Position numbers and translations under genes: made by a program | Part shown: positions 61,709-64,000 of the stretch, in pieces | Layout of the letters: the number at the start of each line of letters is the position of its first letter | How positions within the stretch are numbered: the stretch's first letter is position 1 | Notes under the pieces: model-generated | Database searches by the model: none | Seen by the model: the letters and a program-made list of their open reading frames with translations, nothing else | What the model was told of the DNA's origin: nothing | Assembly (NCBI RefSeq): GCF_029227915.1 | Contig: NC_079884.1 | Location: 20,026,001-20,090,000, forward strand | Source: Hydractinia symbiolongicarpus | Taxonomy: Eukaryota > Cnidaria > Hydrozoa > Anthoathecata > Hydractiniidae | Direction: 5' to 3' | Length of the DNA: 64,000 nucleotides

Positions 61709-62964
61709 AGACTCCATTGAAGAGAAGAGCTACAATCAACAAAAAGTCTCTGGACAAGAAAGCAGATGAATATCTTCAAAGTGTTACGTTACATGGATTT
61801 ACCAGAATTTTTACTGGTTCTAAAATCGAATCAATGCTGTGGCTCATCATACTTATCACTGGTTGTTGTATCATAGGATTCGTCTTCTATGATCTGATAA
61901 GAAAATACAACAGAAGAGATTCCTACATAAACATTCGACATACTGCAACAAATAAAAATTACTTTCCTGCAATTACATTCTGTCATAAAAGAACACCAAC
62001 TTATCTGTATTGCAATATTGTGATAAAAAATCATAAAGGTCAATACATTGACAAAAATGCTCAGCCGTGTTATCGCAACTTCCCTCCGGAGAGAGAAGAC
62101 GAAGCTGAAGCAGTTGGCCTCAGTTCTTCTTTCATGAATGGGTATTTTAAATTTACATGCGAATCGGGCCGCCACTCATGTACCGTTGAAAATATCGAGG
62201 AGTTCACCACTGTTTCACACAATTGTGTTACTTGGAATAACGATGGGAAATCATATACTGATAATGGAGTCTTTGAAATTAAAGTATCATTGGACCATGT
62301 CCCTGCTTTTTCCTACTTTGGAGAGATGGAAATCATTGTTCACGATGATAATGTATTTGGACCTGTACAGCAAAACGCAATATCGGTTACAAGCAACAAC
62401 AACTATGAAATAACATTGGAGAAGATTATCGTTAATCGTTTGGGACCCCCATTTCCCTCAAATTGCACTAGAGAAAAATTAGGTGACATATTTCCAAAAG
62501 GGTATTCCCAAACTGGGTGTTTGTCGTCAAAGAAATGCGTAGAAGGATTCAAAAAATGTGGCGATACTTATGATTTCTGCTACTGGTATATTCCTGACCA
62601 CGTGAATAAGACATACAGATCTAACAATACATACATGGAAGTGGAAAGTTGTTTAAGAGATGATCATCAAAAAACATATTTTGAATATTGTCCCCTACCT
62701 TGTGAACAAAAGACGTTTCGCACTTCAGTCTCAACGTTTCAACCATTTCGCGCAGACATGGCTGGTAAAAATGAAATCATCGTTCGCTTTAAACTAAGCG
62801 ATCCTTCTTTATACGAAATTCATGACGAATTACAACTTTACGACTTCAAGCAAATATTGTGCGAATCAGGAGGCTTTATGGGATTAATATTGGGTGGATC
62901 GATTTTGTCTATTATTGAGGTTTTGGTATATGCTGCAATTGTGATGATTAGAAAGATGATTTAG
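61709..62964 (+). CDS. DEG/ENaC-family sodium channel subunit (main exon)
   Basis: The exon starts after acceptor TTTGTAG (61702-61708) and ends with TAG 62962-62964; about 418 residues are visible and no in-frame ATG opens it. A short 5' exon ending in phase 1 must exist upstream and was not found. The His-Gly gating motif (LHG) precedes TM1 (MLWLIILITGCCIIGF). The post-TM1 motif YFPAITFC follows, then a large Cys-rich extracellular domain. The end shows the pre-TM2 Gly-rich segment (CESGGFMGLILGGSILS) with a GxS-type filter and TM2. It resembles cnidarian peptide-gated HyNaC-type or acid-sensing channels. Such subunits assemble as trimers in the plasma membrane. The cytoplasmic C-terminus is very short (RKMI). 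Ligand unknown. Confidence 0.88.
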
Positions 62965-64000
62965 ACGTTGGGTTACAAAATTATATACAGGCTACCCTTA
63001 TAGACTAACACTTCCTTGTTGAGTCTTAGATCAGGAAGACACGAATTTATTTTGATTTTCACATACTTTTTCCTTTTTTTAAATCTATATTCTCTGTATG
63101 TGTGTTTTCACAGTTAAGGTCGTATCACTAGCGATATCGGAAGGGGTGGGGCATATGTTCCCCACACACACATTCCTAAAGAGCTAACTTACATAGCTTT
63201 TAAAATAGTATTTTCTCCATTCTAAAGCTTTAGAATTTGAATAGCGCTTTAGCTTGTAGTAGGTTTTAAATTTAAAAAAATAACTAGCCAAAACAAGTTC
63301 ATCGGCTCAGTGTTAAGTAGGTAAGGGTTTGCCACTTGGTGAAAATAATAAATTATAAGCTTTTGGCAAGGGTTAATAACTTTTCAGCGGATGAGAATCA
63401 CAATAATGACTTGCATTGATATCACAAATCAGTGTAATATGATAACGAATTACAGAGATACATATTGTTTAACATGTTTTTTGTCTGTTTTTATTTTAGT
63501 TCTTTTTTCCTTTTTGACGTTGAACGAGAAATCCACTGCATTAACATTGAAAAATGACTATGTGTATGTGTAAATTAAACATGTTCAACTTTTAATTTTT
63601 TAATGAGTTTTAACGAATTTGTTTTCCTATTGTTTTAAATCAAATCCATTGTTTTCGCACACGTGTGTTCGTTGCACACGACATGATTTACACGTAAAAA
63701 TAATTGAAAACAAGATAACTGTACAGCTATAAAGCTGTGAAACCAAAGTTATAACGAAGCTGGGTTTCGGTATAACTTTGGCATGTTTTAATAAAACAAA
63801 GTCCCTGCATATGAGCTAATTTATGTCAATAAAGTATATACAGCATGAGGAAAACACTTTCAAGCATGGAAGATAAGAAATTCATTAAAGCAACAAAAGG
63901 TTAGCATTGCAATTTAGGCTGACCACATAGTCCAGTTAAACCATTTCGCACAACCAGTGTGAAATGCATCCAGTAAAACTCTTACAGAGGTCTGTTATAG
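62965..64000 (+). other. 3' flank of the channel exon
   Basis: AATAAA occurs at about 63347 and again near 63790 and 63825, the first being the likely poly-A signal. No further gene is visible to the end of the window. Confidence 0.45.

Overview
The window is AT-rich animal nuclear DNA. It has GT-AG introns, dispersed transposon debris, long microsatellites and a neuronal-type kinase gene. The DEG/ENaC channel exon, the small-exon gene structure and the repeat types fit a cnidarian, probably a hydrozoan. That assignment rests on recognition, not on a search.

Layout. 1-3.2 kb holds decayed coding debris: a broken cnidarian-type repeat ORF and a RecQ-like helicase pseudogene on the minus strand, split by a 595-bp MITE with a perfect 4-bp target duplication. 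4.2-5.4 kb is an intronless ankyrin/coiled-coil gene whose two halves are separated by a frame change at a run of nine A. 5.4-12.4 kb is mobile DNA: two MITE-like repeats, a tRNA-like sequence, and a 1.96-kb element with TTAA-flanked inverted repeats that carries its own small spliced gene. 12.4-35.9 kb is a complete BRSK/SAD-type protein kinase gene on the plus strand. I could chain 24 coding exons with matching phases into 651 codons, including one GC-AG intron. Its introns host a Tigger/pogo relic with a nested insertion, an internally deleted Gypsy-type relic, and several tandem repeats.

38-40.6 kb is a pogo-like transposon with an intact 472-codon DDE transposase and a duplicated, partly inverted 3' end. 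40.7-50.4 kb is a minus-strand region dominated by a two-exon gene for a 2375-residue acidic, low-complexity protein of unknown function. 53.4-55.8 kb contains two 5'-truncated Penelope-like retroelements joined head to head, forming a near-perfect 940-bp inverted repeat. Each carries a recognisable hammerhead ribozyme. 55.9-57.2 kb is another inverted-repeat element. 57.9-59.6 kb is a 1.67-kb tetranucleotide satellite (34 TGAC units, then 383 AGAC units), and 61.3 kb has 72 GAAC units. The window closes with the main exon of a DEG/ENaC sodium channel subunit (61.7-63.0 kb).

The host genes (kinase, unknown large protein, channel, ankyrin protein) show no operon-like relation. BRSK kinases and DEG/ENaC channels both act in neurons in other animals, but shared regulation cannot be inferred here. 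Splice sites, frames and repeats were read by eye; homology calls are from memory of the families.
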